Made by a program: the position numbers and the translations under genes. From NCBI GenBank assembly GCA_947503275.1, contig CANNCZ010000002.1:248001-312000 (forward strand): a stretch of DNA of 64,000 bases, written 5' to 3'. Below the pieces are notes generated by a model. It was given only the letters and a program-made list of their open reading frames with translations. It made no database searches and had not been told where the DNA came from. Below, piece by piece: positions 44,618-53,353 of the stretch. Within the stretch, counting starts at the first letter, position 1, and the number at the start of each line of letters is the position of its first letter. The DNA is from an uncultured Erythrobacter sp. (GTDB lineage Bacteria; Pseudomonadota; Alphaproteobacteria; Sphingomonadales; Sphingomonadaceae).

Positions 44618-45540
44618 GCTTTGACAGGCGCAAATTCCTCGGCGGTTCGCTCGCATCGGGTGTGGCGCTTGGCGTTGGCGGATGCATCCCGCCAGACCAA
44701 AGTCCCGCCGGGCGCTTCATTGCAACTTTGCGCATAATCGAAGCCAATGCGGGCGGTACTTTGGGCGCAGAGCTGGTCGAGACCAACACCGGGCGCTCTA
44801 TCGGACTCAACCGAACACGGCGGTTTGGCCATTGCTCATCCTTCAAGCTCTCGCTCGCGGCAAAGGTCCTGCAACGCCATGTCACGGGCGAAGACGATGC
44901 AGACCGGCGAGTGATGTGGAGCGAGGATGATCTGATGTTTGTCTCCCCCTTCACCACGCGGCGTTTGGGCGAAGGGGCGACTTTGCGCGAACTGGCGGAG
45001 TTCACACAGAAATATTCCGACAATGCGGCGGCCAATATCCTGCTGCGCGAAATCGGCGGACCGGCGGCGCTTACCGCTTTCTGGCGGAGCATCGGTGATG
45101 ATGTCAGCCGGCTTGATCGGATTGAGCCTGCGCTCAACAATGTGCCGCCAACCGAAGTCCGCGACACCACCACCCCACTGGCCATGGCGCGCACGGTCGC
45201 AAAGCTCACATTTGGCGATGTCCTGCCAGAGGCGGAACGGGCGCAATTGCGGCAATGGATGATCGATACGCCTACCGGGGCAAAACGGGTGCGGGCTGGT
45301 CTACCGGAAGAATGGGTCGCGGGCGACAAGACCGGCACCACATTCTGGCCGGGCATGGGCAGTCTCTATGTCGATATCGGCTTCGTTCAATCGCCCGAAC
45401 GCGGCCCCTTTGCGTTCGCGACCTATTTCCGCGCCCGTGAAACCCACAATGAGATAGACCCAGCCGCCGAAGCGATGCTGGCTCAAGTCGGCAATGTGCT
45501 CGCCAGCTTTACAGAAGAGCCGAACCCGTTTCCGTTTTAG
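44614..45540 (+). CDS. bla: Tat-exported class A beta-lactamase, possible lipoprotein
   Basis: 308 aa. All class A active-site elements are intact: S75-x-x-K78 (SSFK), S135-D-N137 (YSDNA), E171-x-x-L-N175 and K239-T-G241. Cys74 sits just before the nucleophile, as in some carbapenemases, but no second Cys follows KTG. The N-terminus has a twin-arginine signal (DRRKFLGG) ending GVGGC, a weak lipobox. The start overlaps the RDD stop (ATGA), making it the last gene of the MoxR operon. No AmpR-type regulator nearby. Spectrum not predictable. Confidence 0.93.
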   Translation: MSFDRRKFLGGSLASGVALGVGGCIPPDQSPAGRFIATLRIIEANAGGTLGAELVETNTGRSIGLNRTRRFGHCSSFKLSLAAKVLQRHVTGEDDADRRVMWSEDDLMFVSPFTTRRLGEGATLRELAEFTQKYSDNAAANILLREIGGPAALTAFWRSIGDDVSRLDRIEPALNNVPPTEVRDTTTPLAMARTVAKLTFGDVLPEAERAQLRQWMIDTPTGAKRVRAGLPEEWVAGDKTGTTFWPGMGSLYVDIGFVQSPERGPFAFATYFRARETHNEIDPAAEAMLAQVGNVLASFTEEPNPFPF

Positions 45541-45578
45541 TGGCGATCTGCTACTGATCCCAAAGTTCGAGAGGGATC

Positions 45579-45773
45579 ATGGAACGCGCGCTCAAATTCA
45601 TTGCAGGCATCTTGCCGCTGATTTTCGCCTTCGCCTTTATGGTGCCGGTGATCGATGCTGGGATGCAAGCAGTGGGCGTGAATGCACCATTCGGCCTCTC
45701 AACCCTTAGCACGGCTTTGATCATTGGCGGGGCTTGGGGCGTCTTTGCACAAATCACCGGGCGGTGGGTGTGA
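45579..45773 (+). CDS. Small two-helix membrane protein
   Basis: 64 aa. Two hydrophobic helices (about 8-28 and 40-60) with short loops; no named family. Start preceded by GAGGG (3 nt before ATG, tight). Its stop overlaps the GTG start of the hydroxylase-like gene (GTGA), which argues that it is translated and functionally linked. Confidence 0.65.
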   Translation: MERALKFIAGILPLIFAFAFMVPVIDAGMQAVGVNAPFGLSTLSTALIIGGAWGVFAQITGRWV

Positions 45774-46657
45774 ACGCGCAATCTGTAATCCTGCCTGATG
45801 ACCTCTCACAGCTGTCCGATGCTGAGTTGAGACGGCTTGAGCTGAAAATTGCGCGCAAACATTCGGGCATGTTCCCTTGGGGTGCGGTGGCGTGGGCGTT
45901 TGGCAATCTGGCGGTTTGGCTCTCGCTGTGGCCGCTCGTGTTTACCGGGCTGTTGCCGCTATGGGCCGCATTCCCCATCGCCACGATCAATCTCGCTTTG
46001 GTCTATCTGCCCACGCACGAGGCGCAGCACGACATTATCGCGCGGCCCGGCACAAAACTGCGATGGCTCAATGAGCTGGTGGGTCATGCAACATCTTGGA
46101 TGATGATCACACCGTTCGAAGTGTTTCGCGTCACCCATCTCGACCATCATCGTCACACCAACGATCCCGAGAAAGACGTCGATATTACTAGCATGGCACC
46201 GGGTCCGTGGAGCGCAATTTGGGCCGCGATCAAAGCACGCCAACCCAATGCCAAGCGCAGTGCGGACTACGTAGCAGCACTCGCCCGAAATGGGCGCGAG
46301 GATTTGATTCTGCTCTCGTTGATCTACAAACTGGGTTTTATCGGGATACTCGGGGCGCTGGCATGGAATGGATATGCGTTGGAGGCGCTTTTCCTGTGGT
46401 GGCTGCCTTACCAGATCGCCATGACATACATCATTTTCTTTCTGTCATGGGCGCCGCATCATCCCGGCAATGAGAGCGGTCGCTATCGCAACACGCGCAG
46501 CTGGCGTTCGGCGGTTGGCAATATCGGATCGATGGGGATGCAGTTTCACATTGTGCACCATCTGCACCCCTATATCCCGCTCTACCGCACGCCTGCGGCC
46601 TATCGTGAAATGAGGCCGATTCTAGAGGCGCGCAGGTGCCGTTTGGGCGACCTTTGA
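45770..46657 (+). CDS. Beta-carotene hydroxylase / fatty acid desaturase family protein
   Basis: 295 aa di-iron membrane enzyme. His boxes: HEAQHD, HLDHHRHTN and HIVHHLHP, plus APHHPG. Four or more helices lie around residues 35-85 and 185-235. The layout resembles CrtR-type carotene hydroxylases and related desaturases; sphingomonads make hydroxylated carotenoids, but no other crt gene is here, so the substrate stays open. The start is the GTG overlapping the small membrane protein. Confidence 0.75.
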   Translation: MNAQSVILPDDLSQLSDAELRRLELKIARKHSGMFPWGAVAWAFGNLAVWLSLWPLVFTGLLPLWAAFPIATINLALVYLPTHEAQHDIIARPGTKLRWLNELVGHATSWMMITPFEVFRVTHLDHHRHTNDPEKDVDITSMAPGPWSAIWAAIKARQPNAKRSADYVAALARNGREDLILLSLIYKLGFIGILGALAWNGYALEALFLWWLPYQIAMTYIIFFLSWAPHHPGNESGRYRNTRSWRSAVGNIGSMGMQFHIVHHLHPYIPLYRTPAAYREMRPILEARRCRLGDL

Positions 46658-46663
46658 GCCGAG

Positions 46664-47797
46664 TTATTCGTCAGCGAAGATCGCTACCTCATTGACACCC
46701 TCGCTGGTCGCGCGGCCTCGATACATGCCGGTTGTGTTGAAGCTGTAGAGTGCATGGCCCTCTGGGGTGACCAGAATGATCCCACCATCGCCGCCAAGTT
46801 CTGCGACTTCGGCCATTACCGCGTCGGCTTCTTCCTGAGCGCTTGTCGCTTCCATCGACCATTCCGATGCATGGACCAGATAGGTGGGCACTCCGAATTC
46901 ATCGAGGGGAACGGTTGCTTGAGCTGCGTCAATTCCGGCGCGGAAACGGTAACGCAGACGCGTGCAAATCTCCTGAGCCACACCGACACGGATGAAGTAC
47001 TCACCCCATCCCGTCGCTGACACCGCGCACGAACGGTTGTCCGCATAGGTGCCCGCGCCAATCACCGGAGCATCACCAATCCGGCCCCAGCGTTTGCCCG
47101 TCATGCCGCCGGTCGACGTGCCCGCCGCCATATTGCCGTCTTGGTCGAGAGCGACTGCGCCTACGGTGCCAAACTTGTGATCCACATCCAAAGCCGAAAG
47201 CTCACGCTCCCGCATTCGCTGCAAAGATTCCCGCCGACGTTCTGTCGCAAACCATTCTGGCGGGGTCACTTCAAAACCCTGTTCGCCAGCAAATTGCTCT
47301 GCGCCCCCTCCCATCAGGAAGACATGCGGGCTGTCGGTGCGCACCCGGTCGGCGAGCAGGATCGGATTGCGCACTGTAGTGACCCCGGTCACCGCGCCCG
47401 CGCTGCGATCGCTTCCGTCCATGATTGAGGCGTCGAGTTCATTGCGCCCTTCCCATGTGAACACCGCGCCGCGTCCGGCATTGAAGAGCGGATTATCCTC
47501 CATCGGCAGGATCGCTGCTTGGATCGCATCCATCGCGCTGCCGCCCTCAGCCAGGATCGCAGAGCCCGCATCCAACGCCTCTTGCAGCGCCGCTTCATAG
47601 GCAGCGCGCCGTTCTGGCGTCATGCGGTCAGGGTCAAGTGTCCCTGCCCCGCCATGGATCGCAATGGACCATCGCTGTTCGCTCTCATCGGGATCGGCCT
47701 CTTGCGCGAAGGCAGGGGCTGCCAAAAGGCCGCTAAGGCAGAAGCCAACAATAGCTGATCGAGCGCCTACTCTTGTAATTTTGTTTCGCATATGCAA
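46664..47797 (-). CDS. Isoaspartyl peptidase / L-asparaginase (Ntn hydrolase)
   Basis: 377 aa. The autocleavage site and nucleophile are in FGTVGAVALDQDGN (Thr of GTVG), followed by TSTGGMTGKRWGRIGDAPVIG, both diagnostic of plant-type asparaginases. A signal peptide ends near APAFAQ, so it works in the periplasm, hydrolysing beta-aspartyl peptides. Start ambiguous: TTG at 47797 has GAGG 7 nt upstream; the ATG at 47791 has poorer spacing. Confidence 0.92.
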   Translation of the reverse strand: MHMRNKITRVGARSAIVGFCLSGLLAAPAFAQEADPDESEQRWSIAIHGGAGTLDPDRMTPERRAAYEAALQEALDAGSAILAEGGSAMDAIQAAILPMEDNPLFNAGRGAVFTWEGRNELDASIMDGSDRSAGAVTGVTTVRNPILLADRVRTDSPHVFLMGGGAEQFAGEQGFEVTPPEWFATERRRESLQRMRERELSALDVDHKFGTVGAVALDQDGNMAAGTSTGGMTGKRWGRIGDAPVIGAGTYADNRSCAVSATGWGEYFIRVGVAQEICTRLRYRFRAGIDAAQATVPLDEFGVPTYLVHASEWSMEATSAQEEADAVMAEVAELGGDGGIILVTPEGHALYSFNTTGMYRGRATSEGVNEVAIFADE

Positions 47798-47919
47798 TAC
47801 AATGCCTCGTTAGAATTATACATCTTTATACTACAGCGCAATTTTTTGTAACGCACTAAGATACATCTGCGCTTAACAAGCTCTTTTACTTGGGCTTTTC
47901 ACACTTACAGGGGATTATC

Positions 47920-49071
47920 ATGCAAATTGGAAACTACCAATTCGATCCTGAGTTGGCCATGGATCTTGGCACAAAGGCCGCGTTTGCGCTCGGCATTTTG
48001 CTGGTCACATGGCTGCTCGCCAATGCTGCCAAATGGGCTTTTGCCAAGCTTGTGGACCGGGTGAGCTTTCTCAATCGCGACACAAGTGGCGGCGAAACCG
48101 TTGGCGCATCAATCAGTAAGATTGTTTCCCTGCTGATCTGGCTGTTTGGCCTGATCGCCATTCTCAGCGTCCTTGAACTGGGCGGCGTCGCCGAACCAAT
48201 CAACGAATTGCTGGGCACGGTTATGGCCTATATCCCGAAGTTGGTTGGCGCTGGCTTGCTATTGTTTATCGGTTTGATGATCGCTGGCATTGTCCGCGAC
48301 ATTGCGGTGACTGCGATGCAGACGATCAATATCGACAAATGGGCCAATATGGCGGGCGCTGATGAAGTGACCGGCAACGCCACAATTTCCAAGACTTTGG
48401 GCGTTGTGATCTACGCCTTTATCGCGATCCCCGTGGCCATTGGCGCGCTGGGTGTGCTCGACATTGCTGCAATCTCGGTTCCGGCGACCAACATGCTCGA
48501 AATGATCATGGCGACGATCCCGAACATCATTGTCGCAGGCCTCTTGCTGGGTCTTGGCTATATGATCAGTCGTTTCGTCGTGAACATCCTTGGCGACCTG
48601 CTCACCGGGCTTGGCATTGATGGTCCAATCAACGCTTTGGGCGTTCTGCCCGCCGGGACCAGCGCATCCAATGTGCTGGCACGGATTGCTCAGATCGGCA
48701 TTATCTTGTTCTTCGCAATCGCGGCGACCGGAACGCTGGGTTTCACTCAGATCACTGAGATCCTGAACGAAATCCTCGCTCAAGGTAGCAGCGTATTGTT
48801 TGGTGCAGTCGTGATCGGTGTCGGCTTCCTCATCGCCAACGTCGTCGCCAAATTCGTTGGCGCAGGCACGATGCAGGGCATGCTGGTCCGTTATGCCACA
48901 ATCTTGGTTTTCACCTTTATGGGTCTGAGCAAGATGAATGTCGGCGAAGACATCGTTCAGATGGGCTTTGGCGCGGTCGTGATTGGCCTGGCTGTAGCAG
49001 GCTCGCTTGCCTTTGGCCTCGGTGGCCGCGACTGGGCTGCGAAAAAGCTGCAAGAAATCGATAAAAGCTAA
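47920..49071 (+). CDS. CmpX-like / TM-helix-repeat mechanosensitive channel family protein
   Basis: 383 aa, nearly all hydrophobic, with about eight to ten helices arranged in repeats of Pfam TM_helix type (segments such as IPKLVGAGLLLFIGLMIAGI and IPNIIVAGLLLGLGYMISR). It lacks the beta/C-terminal domains of full MscS. CmpX-type proteins affect membrane tension and stress signalling in pseudomonads. Start supported by GGGG 6 nt before ATG. A hairpin terminator follows. Confidence 0.8.
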   Translation: MQIGNYQFDPELAMDLGTKAAFALGILLVTWLLANAAKWAFAKLVDRVSFLNRDTSGGETVGASISKIVSLLIWLFGLIAILSVLELGGVAEPINELLGTVMAYIPKLVGAGLLLFIGLMIAGIVRDIAVTAMQTINIDKWANMAGADEVTGNATISKTLGVVIYAFIAIPVAIGALGVLDIAAISVPATNMLEMIMATIPNIIVAGLLLGLGYMISRFVVNILGDLLTGLGIDGPINALGVLPAGTSASNVLARIAQIGIILFFAIAATGTLGFTQITEILNEILAQGSSVLFGAVVIGVGFLIANVVAKFVGAGTMQGMLVRYATILVFTFMGLSKMNVGEDIVQMGFGAVVIGLAVAGSLAFGLGGRDWAAKKLQEIDKS

Positions 49072-49099
49072 ACCTCTTTCGAATTCTTCGACCAATTTC

Positions 49100-49133
49100 A
49101 GGGGCGCGATGGCAATGCTATCGCGCCCCTGTT
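49100..49133 (+). terminator. Hairpin terminator after the CmpX-like gene
   Basis: Stem AGGGGCGCGAT (49100-49110) with ATCGCGCCCCT (49120-49130), 11 bp, 9-nt loop, followed by the weak tract GTT. It starts 28 bp after the stop codon. Confidence 0.65.
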
Positions 49134-49168
49134 ACGTCGGTCATCAAAATTCCTAGGAGACTAAAGTT

Positions 49169-50119
49169 ATGAGCGAGTTCGACAAATCCAGCACCACTGA
49201 CGAAGTTTTGGCAGGTAAGGATTTAGGCGGCGCTTGCGTCTTCATCACAGGCGGCAATTCGGGGTTGGGTCAAGAAACTGGACGCGCCTTGGCCGCTCGC
49301 AAAGCGCATGTTGTGCTGGCTGGCCGTGATCAGGCAAAACTGGATGAAGCCGCCTCCGCAATTCGCGCTGACACCGGCAGCGATGCGGTAGAGACGATCA
49401 TCTGCGACCTTGGCTCTTTGGACAGCGTCCGTGCCTGTGCAGCACAGGCAAATGAGCGATTTGAGAAAATCGATGTGCTGATCAACAATGCCGGGATCAT
49501 GGCGACCCCTCAGGGCACCACGACGGATGGCTTTGAGAGCCAGTTTGGCACCAATCATCTGGGTCATTTTGCTCTGACAAAAGGCTTGATGCCGTTGATT
49601 GAAAAGGGCGGGGCAAAACGGATCGTCAATTTGTCGAGCCGGGGTCACCATATTTGCCCCGTTGACCTCGACGACCCCAATTTTGAACACCGCGATTACG
49701 AACCCTTCGCCAGCTATGGCCAATCCAAGACCGCCAATGTGCTGTTCTCGGTTGGGCTTGAACAGCGCTTCGCCGAGAAGGGCATTCACGCCTATGCGGT
49801 TCATCCGGGCGGAATTAATACCAATCTGGGCCGTTATATGAGCGAGGAAATGAGCGCGGCTTTGATGAAAAATATCGAAGCAAGCGATCCGAATTTCGCG
49901 TTTAAATCAATCCCACAAGGCGCAGCGACATCTGTTTGGGCGGCGACGGCGGATGAGCTTGAGGGCAAAGGCGGGGTCTATTGCGAAGATTGCCACGTCG
50001 CCGAAGTCGATGACGAAAGCCGCACTAGCGGCGTTCGCAGTTATGCCGTGGATACCGGGAACGCCGACACATTATGGGCGATGTCGGAGCAGATGACGGG
50101 CGAAACGTTCAGCGCCTAG
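49169..50119 (+). CDS. Short-chain dehydrogenase/reductase
   Basis: 316 aa. Cofactor motif TGGNSGLGQ (TGxxxGxG), NNAGIM, catalytic Ser in NLSSRGHH and the YGQSKTAN Tyr/Lys pair. It resembles retinol-dehydrogenase-like/WW-oxidoreductase-type SDRs, usually NADP-dependent. AGGAG lies 9 nt upstream of ATG. Substrate unknown. Convergent with an esterase, 7 bp apart. Confidence 0.9.
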   Translation: MSEFDKSSTTDEVLAGKDLGGACVFITGGNSGLGQETGRALAARKAHVVLAGRDQAKLDEAASAIRADTGSDAVETIICDLGSLDSVRACAAQANERFEKIDVLINNAGIMATPQGTTTDGFESQFGTNHLGHFALTKGLMPLIEKGGAKRIVNLSSRGHHICPVDLDDPNFEHRDYEPFASYGQSKTANVLFSVGLEQRFAEKGIHAYAVHPGGINTNLGRYMSEEMSAALMKNIEASDPNFAFKSIPQGAATSVWAATADELEGKGGVYCEDCHVAEVDDESRTSGVRSYAVDTGNADTLWAMSEQMTGETFSA

Positions 50120-50126
50120 CGCCCGC

Positions 50127-51065
50127 TTACTCCGCCAAAAACTGCTTGAGCAAGGCCAGCGTATCCTTCGCCTCGCGCGTCGGGACGATGGCCATAAAGA
50201 CGTGCGGCGCGGCCTCATATTCGTAGAGTTTTGCATCCACCCCGGCATCGCGCAATTTGCCTGCAAAGGTGCGACTGTCGATGATGAAGAGATCGTGCCG
50301 CCCGGTCCAGATGCGCGTGGGCGGTAACAAGGCAAGCGCGTCAGGCGAGGTGTAGAGCGGGCTGCATTCAGGGCCTGCGGGATCGCGATCTCCTGCAAAC
50401 ATCTCTCCGCACACGCGCAAAGTGCCGATTTTGAGCATGATATCATGCGGCTCAACCGCCTCCATCGCCGGGTCCGCCATCGTCACATCAAGCCACGGGG
50501 CAAACAGCGCAAGCTTACCCGGTTGCGGCCCAGCTGCTTTCGCCAGACGCAGCGCCAATGTAAGCGCCATATGCCCGCCCGCGCTATCACCATTGAGGAC
50601 GATCTTAGCCGGATCATGTCGCTCAGCCAGCGTGGCGAAGGTCGCATCGGCCAGCGCATCCTGTGCAGTGTAGGAGTTTTCAGGCACCACTTCATATAAC
50701 GGCAGAGTGATGCTGACCCCGCATGTATCGACGATTGCGGCCGCCAGTGGCCAGTGCTCTTTGAACATCGGCAGCACAAACCCACCGCCGTGGAAATACA
50801 GCATATGCCATTCAGCCGGGCCTGATTTTGGGTGCAGGGTTACGACCTTTTGCCCGGCCGCCTCCCATTCCTCGACCTGGTATTTCTGCGCAAATTTGGC
50901 GGGCATCGGCGCGTCTTTGGGCAGCGCGCGGCTCGCCATATAGGCGCGGTAATCGCTGGCCACATGCGGAAAGACCGGCTTGCGCCGCGACATCACCCAT
51001 TTGACCATGCGCAGCATCATGCTCGCACGCGGGCTGCGCAATTCGATTGTCGTGTCGGTCAACAT
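50127..51065 (-). CDS. Alpha/beta hydrolase, HSL-type esterase
   Basis: 312 aa. Oxyanion-hole motif HGGGF in YFHGGGFVLP, nucleophile in GDSAGGH, late Asp in WTGRHDLFIID and His in EAAPHVFM, typical of hormone-sensitive-lipase family IV esterases acting on short-chain esters. It begins 42 bp after the bufC stop on the same strand, so it may be read from the bufBC transcript. No functional link to bufferins is established. Confidence 0.9.
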   Translation of the reverse strand: MLTDTTIELRSPRASMMLRMVKWVMSRRKPVFPHVASDYRAYMASRALPKDAPMPAKFAQKYQVEEWEAAGQKVVTLHPKSGPAEWHMLYFHGGGFVLPMFKEHWPLAAAIVDTCGVSITLPLYEVVPENSYTAQDALADATFATLAERHDPAKIVLNGDSAGGHMALTLALRLAKAAGPQPGKLALFAPWLDVTMADPAMEAVEPHDIMLKIGTLRVCGEMFAGDRDPAGPECSPLYTSPDALALLPPTRIWTGRHDLFIIDSRTFAGKLRDAGVDAKLYEYEAAPHVFMAIVPTREAKDTLALLKQFLAE

Positions 51066-51107
51066 TGGCTCTCTCCCATACGAGGCGGAGAGTGGCGATG
51101 CGCGCGG

Positions 51108-51893
51108 TTAAGTCAAGCCGACAACCACGCCCTCTTGCAGCCAACAGCCCAATATTGCGCCCGCGCGCATCGCCGCATTTTGGATCACCTCTGGCGTTGG
51201 CTCGGCGTCTTCGCCGATCAGAGCACCAATCATATCCGTATACGTCGCACCCGATTGCATTGCAGCAAAGGCAGCAGCGTGATCGGCTTCGACCAAGATG
51301 AAAGTGGGCCGCTCCCCTTCCCGCCAGACAAGGCAAGTCTGGGGTTCGGGCAATTGCAGCTCGGGGCGTTCGGCGCCCTCTTGGCCAAGCGCCTGCCATA
51401 AAGCGGTGAGGTCGTGGTCAACCAGCCGCGCGGTCGCCCGCGGTTGCAAGGTCAGGCGCAAAGCCCCCCATTCCTCATCGCCAAAATCCGCTGCCGCCGC
51501 GCCAAAGTCCTGCGCACTCATCGGCGCGGTATCAGGAGCAGTCGCCAGCTCTAGCATCGACCATTCCAGCCATGCCAGCTCAGCCACCTCGGGGTTCTTC
51601 GCAAACAGCTTCGCACATGTTCCATCAAAGCCCTCGCCCGCTGCATCAATGGTCCAGCCGCTGGGCGGGTGCGCGATGGCTTGGTTGATGCTCGCTTGGC
51701 GAAAGCCTGCCTCACCCAGATAGAGCGCGGTGCGTTCGTAGGTTTCGGCCAATGCGCTGATCACAGCATGGCGATAATTGCCGCGATAGACCGCCATGCC
51801 AGCTGCTTGGGAATTGCCCCACCCTTTTGGCAAAGGCGCTGCATCATCAAGGATCGCGTTGAGAAACGCCTCTTGCCGCTCTGCTAAACTCAT
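51108..51893 (-). CDS. bufC: BufC-type (DUF2063) partner of the bufferin maturase
   Basis: 261 aa. The N-terminal about 95 residues match the HvfC/BufC (DUF2063) domain: LAERQEAFLNAILDD, VYRGNYRHAVISALAETY and YLGEAGF. The remainder is a variable helical/beta domain. BufC partners with the MNIO enzyme BufB in modifying the BufA precursor. The start overlaps the bufB stop by 4 bp (ATGA). Confidence 0.88.
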   Translation of the reverse strand: MSLAERQEAFLNAILDDAAPLPKGWGNSQAAGMAVYRGNYRHAVISALAETYERTALYLGEAGFRQASINQAIAHPPSGWTIDAAGEGFDGTCAKLFAKNPEVAELAWLEWSMLELATAPDTAPMSAQDFGAAAADFGDEEWGALRLTLQPRATARLVDHDLTALWQALGQEGAERPELQLPEPQTCLVWREGERPTFILVEADHAAAFAAMQSGATYTDMIGALIGEDAEPTPEVIQNAAMRAGAILGCWLQEGVVVGLT

Positions 51894-52747
51894 GCTGGCA
51901 CCAATGCGGCATCGGCAATCCCGCGCGCACAGTCCAGCTCGCTCAGCAATTCGGGCAGCGGCGGAATGTGATCATCCCGCTCAATCATAGTCGCAACCGG
52001 CTGCGGCAGCATCGCGATAGCCGTTGCGTATAAATCCCAGACGCCGTCCGCCACTGCGCGGTCATGGGTGTCGATGATAATGTCGCGTTCTGGCGTTGCC
52101 GGATCATGGCCTGCCAGATGGATCTGGCGCACCCGGTCGAGCGGCAGGCCCTTCAGATAATCCATCGCTGAAAACCCGTGATTGGCCGCCGAGACATAGA
52201 TATTGTTCACATCGAGCAGCAGATAGCAGCCCGTGCGCCGCGTCATCTCTGCCAGGAATTCCCATTCGGAGAGCTCATCTTCGGGAAAGGTGAGATAGCT
52301 CGATGGGTTTTCAAACAGCATCGCCCGGCCCAGCGCATTCTGCGCTCGGTCAATATTGGAGCACACAGCGGACAGCGCCTCCTCAGTCAGAGGCATAGGC
52401 AAAAGATCATGCGAATTGTGCGCGCTGTTGCGCGTCCAGCAGAGGTGGTCGGACACCCATAACGGATCGATGCGCTGCTCCAGCCGCTTTAGCTTAGTCA
52501 GGTAATCTGTATCCAGCCCGCCTGCCGATCCAATCGACATCGACACGCCATGGATGATCACGGGAAATTGTTCGCGCACCTCTTCCAAGATGCGCATCTG
52601 ACGCCCGCCATCGATCATATAATTTTCGCTGATGACTTCAACAAAATCGACCGGCACGCGAGGCCCATCCGGCGCGCTCAGAAAATCATCATAATGCGTG
52701 CGGCGCAGACCAAGGCCAAATCCGCCAAAGGGTTCAATCACTGACAT
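51890..52747 (-). CDS. bufB: BufB-type MNIO (DUF692) bufferin-modifying oxidase
   Basis: 285 aa from the ATG with AGG 6 nt upstream (an upstream TTG at 52777 is less likely). TIM-barrel MNIO with the metal-binding segments IIHGVSMSIGS, WVSDHLCW, LFENPSSY, LLLDVNNIYVSAANHG, IHLAGH and IDTHD. The family uses a multinuclear iron centre to convert precursor Cys residues, to thiooxazoles in bufferins. First gene of the minus-strand unit, divergent from bufA1. Confidence 0.93.
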   Translation of the reverse strand: MSVIEPFGGFGLGLRRTHYDDFLSAPDGPRVPVDFVEVISENYMIDGGRQMRILEEVREQFPVIIHGVSMSIGSAGGLDTDYLTKLKRLEQRIDPLWVSDHLCWTRNSAHNSHDLLPMPLTEEALSAVCSNIDRAQNALGRAMLFENPSSYLTFPEDELSEWEFLAEMTRRTGCYLLLDVNNIYVSAANHGFSAMDYLKGLPLDRVRQIHLAGHDPATPERDIIIDTHDRAVADGVWDLYATAIAMLPQPVATMIERDDHIPPLPELLSELDCARGIADAALVPA

Positions 52748-52882
52748 ATCTGACCTGTGTAATGCCTTTCTTGGCAAAGAAGAAGAGTACCCGCGATGCG
52801 CCGTTTAATCCTGCGCATCGCTGTTCTTGTGCCGCGCCTGCTTGTGCGTTAGCCTTTCGCATAGACGCGTTCATAGAACCTG

Positions 52883-52908
52883 TTCGCGCGTTGAAAGCCG
52901 CGCGTTAC
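52883..52908 (-). promoter_or_regulatory. SigF-type promoter facing bufB-bufC (one mismatch)
   Basis: On the minus strand: GTAACG (52908-52903), 16-bp spacer, CGAA (52886-52883). It differs from GTAACC-N16-CGAA, which I recall as the Caulobacter SigF consensus, by one base in the -35. The -10 is about 135 bp upstream of the bufB start, leaving a long leader. Spacing identical to the plus-strand copy 75 bp away supports it being real. Confidence 0.7.
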
Positions 52909-52973
52909 ATATGGTCGTGGTCTTGAATGAGGGATCTGCGAAAGAGGGGCGCAGCAACTATTTTTCCAAAATT

Positions 52974-52999
52974 GTAACCAATGCCTTGGCCGCCGCGAA
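52974..52999 (+). promoter_or_regulatory. SigF-type promoter facing bufA1-doxX-sigF-nrsF
   Basis: Exact GTAACC (52974-52979), 16-bp spacer, CGAA (52996-52999); the -10 ends 56 bp before the bufA1 start. This matches, as I recall, the promoter motif of the Caulobacter ECF factor SigF, whose homologue is encoded downstream, so the operon should be self-activating on release of the anti-sigma factor. The 308-bp gap 52748-53055 holds this site, the minus-strand copy and no gene. Confidence 0.85.
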
Positions 53000-53055
53000 A
53001 CACATACCAGTTCCGGCATTCAAGCCGAGAACAACAGTTTTGAAGGATGAATGTC

Positions 53056-53337
53056 ATGAAAGCCAAGTCTGTTGCCGGCATCGCCGGTCTCGCCCTTACC
53101 GCCACTCTCGCAGCTGGCCTCGCCACAACCCCAGTCGCGGCACAAGGCGCGAAAGAGAAATGCTACGGCGTTTCGCTCGCTGGCGAAAATGATTGCGCCG
53201 CAGGTCCAGGCACAAGCTGTGCCGGTACATCGACCCGCGATTACCAAGGCAATGCATGGACATATGTCGACAAAGGCACCTGCACCAGCATCCAAACACC
53301 AAAGGGCCGCGGCTCGCTAACCGCGATCCGTCGCTGA
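53056..53337 (+). CDS. bufA1: Bufferin precursor BufA1 (DUF2282)
   Basis: 93 aa. Signal peptide about residues 1-30 ending TPVAAQ. The mature part has four Cys: C36 ([12 protein letters not shown]), C47, C55 (SCAG) and C76 (KGTC), the pattern of DUF2282 bufferins, in which the two central Cys are the expected sites of BufB modification. Secreted metal-binding RiPP proposed to protect against copper excess. Start chosen at 53056, with AAGGA 8 nt upstream; an ATG at 53047 lacks a ribosome site. Confidence 0.93.
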   Translation: MKAKSVAGIAGLALTATLAAGLATTPVAAQGAKEKCYGVSLAGENDCAAGPGTSCAGTSTRDYQGNAWTYVDKGTCTSIQTPKGRGSLTAIRR

Positions 53338-53353
53338 TACGACACAACGAATA

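Noticed and set aside
52827..53192. 121-codon frame across the bufferin promoter region
   Set aside because: It runs through both SigF promoters and the bufA1 start in another frame, with a low-complexity Arg/Ser-rich translation.
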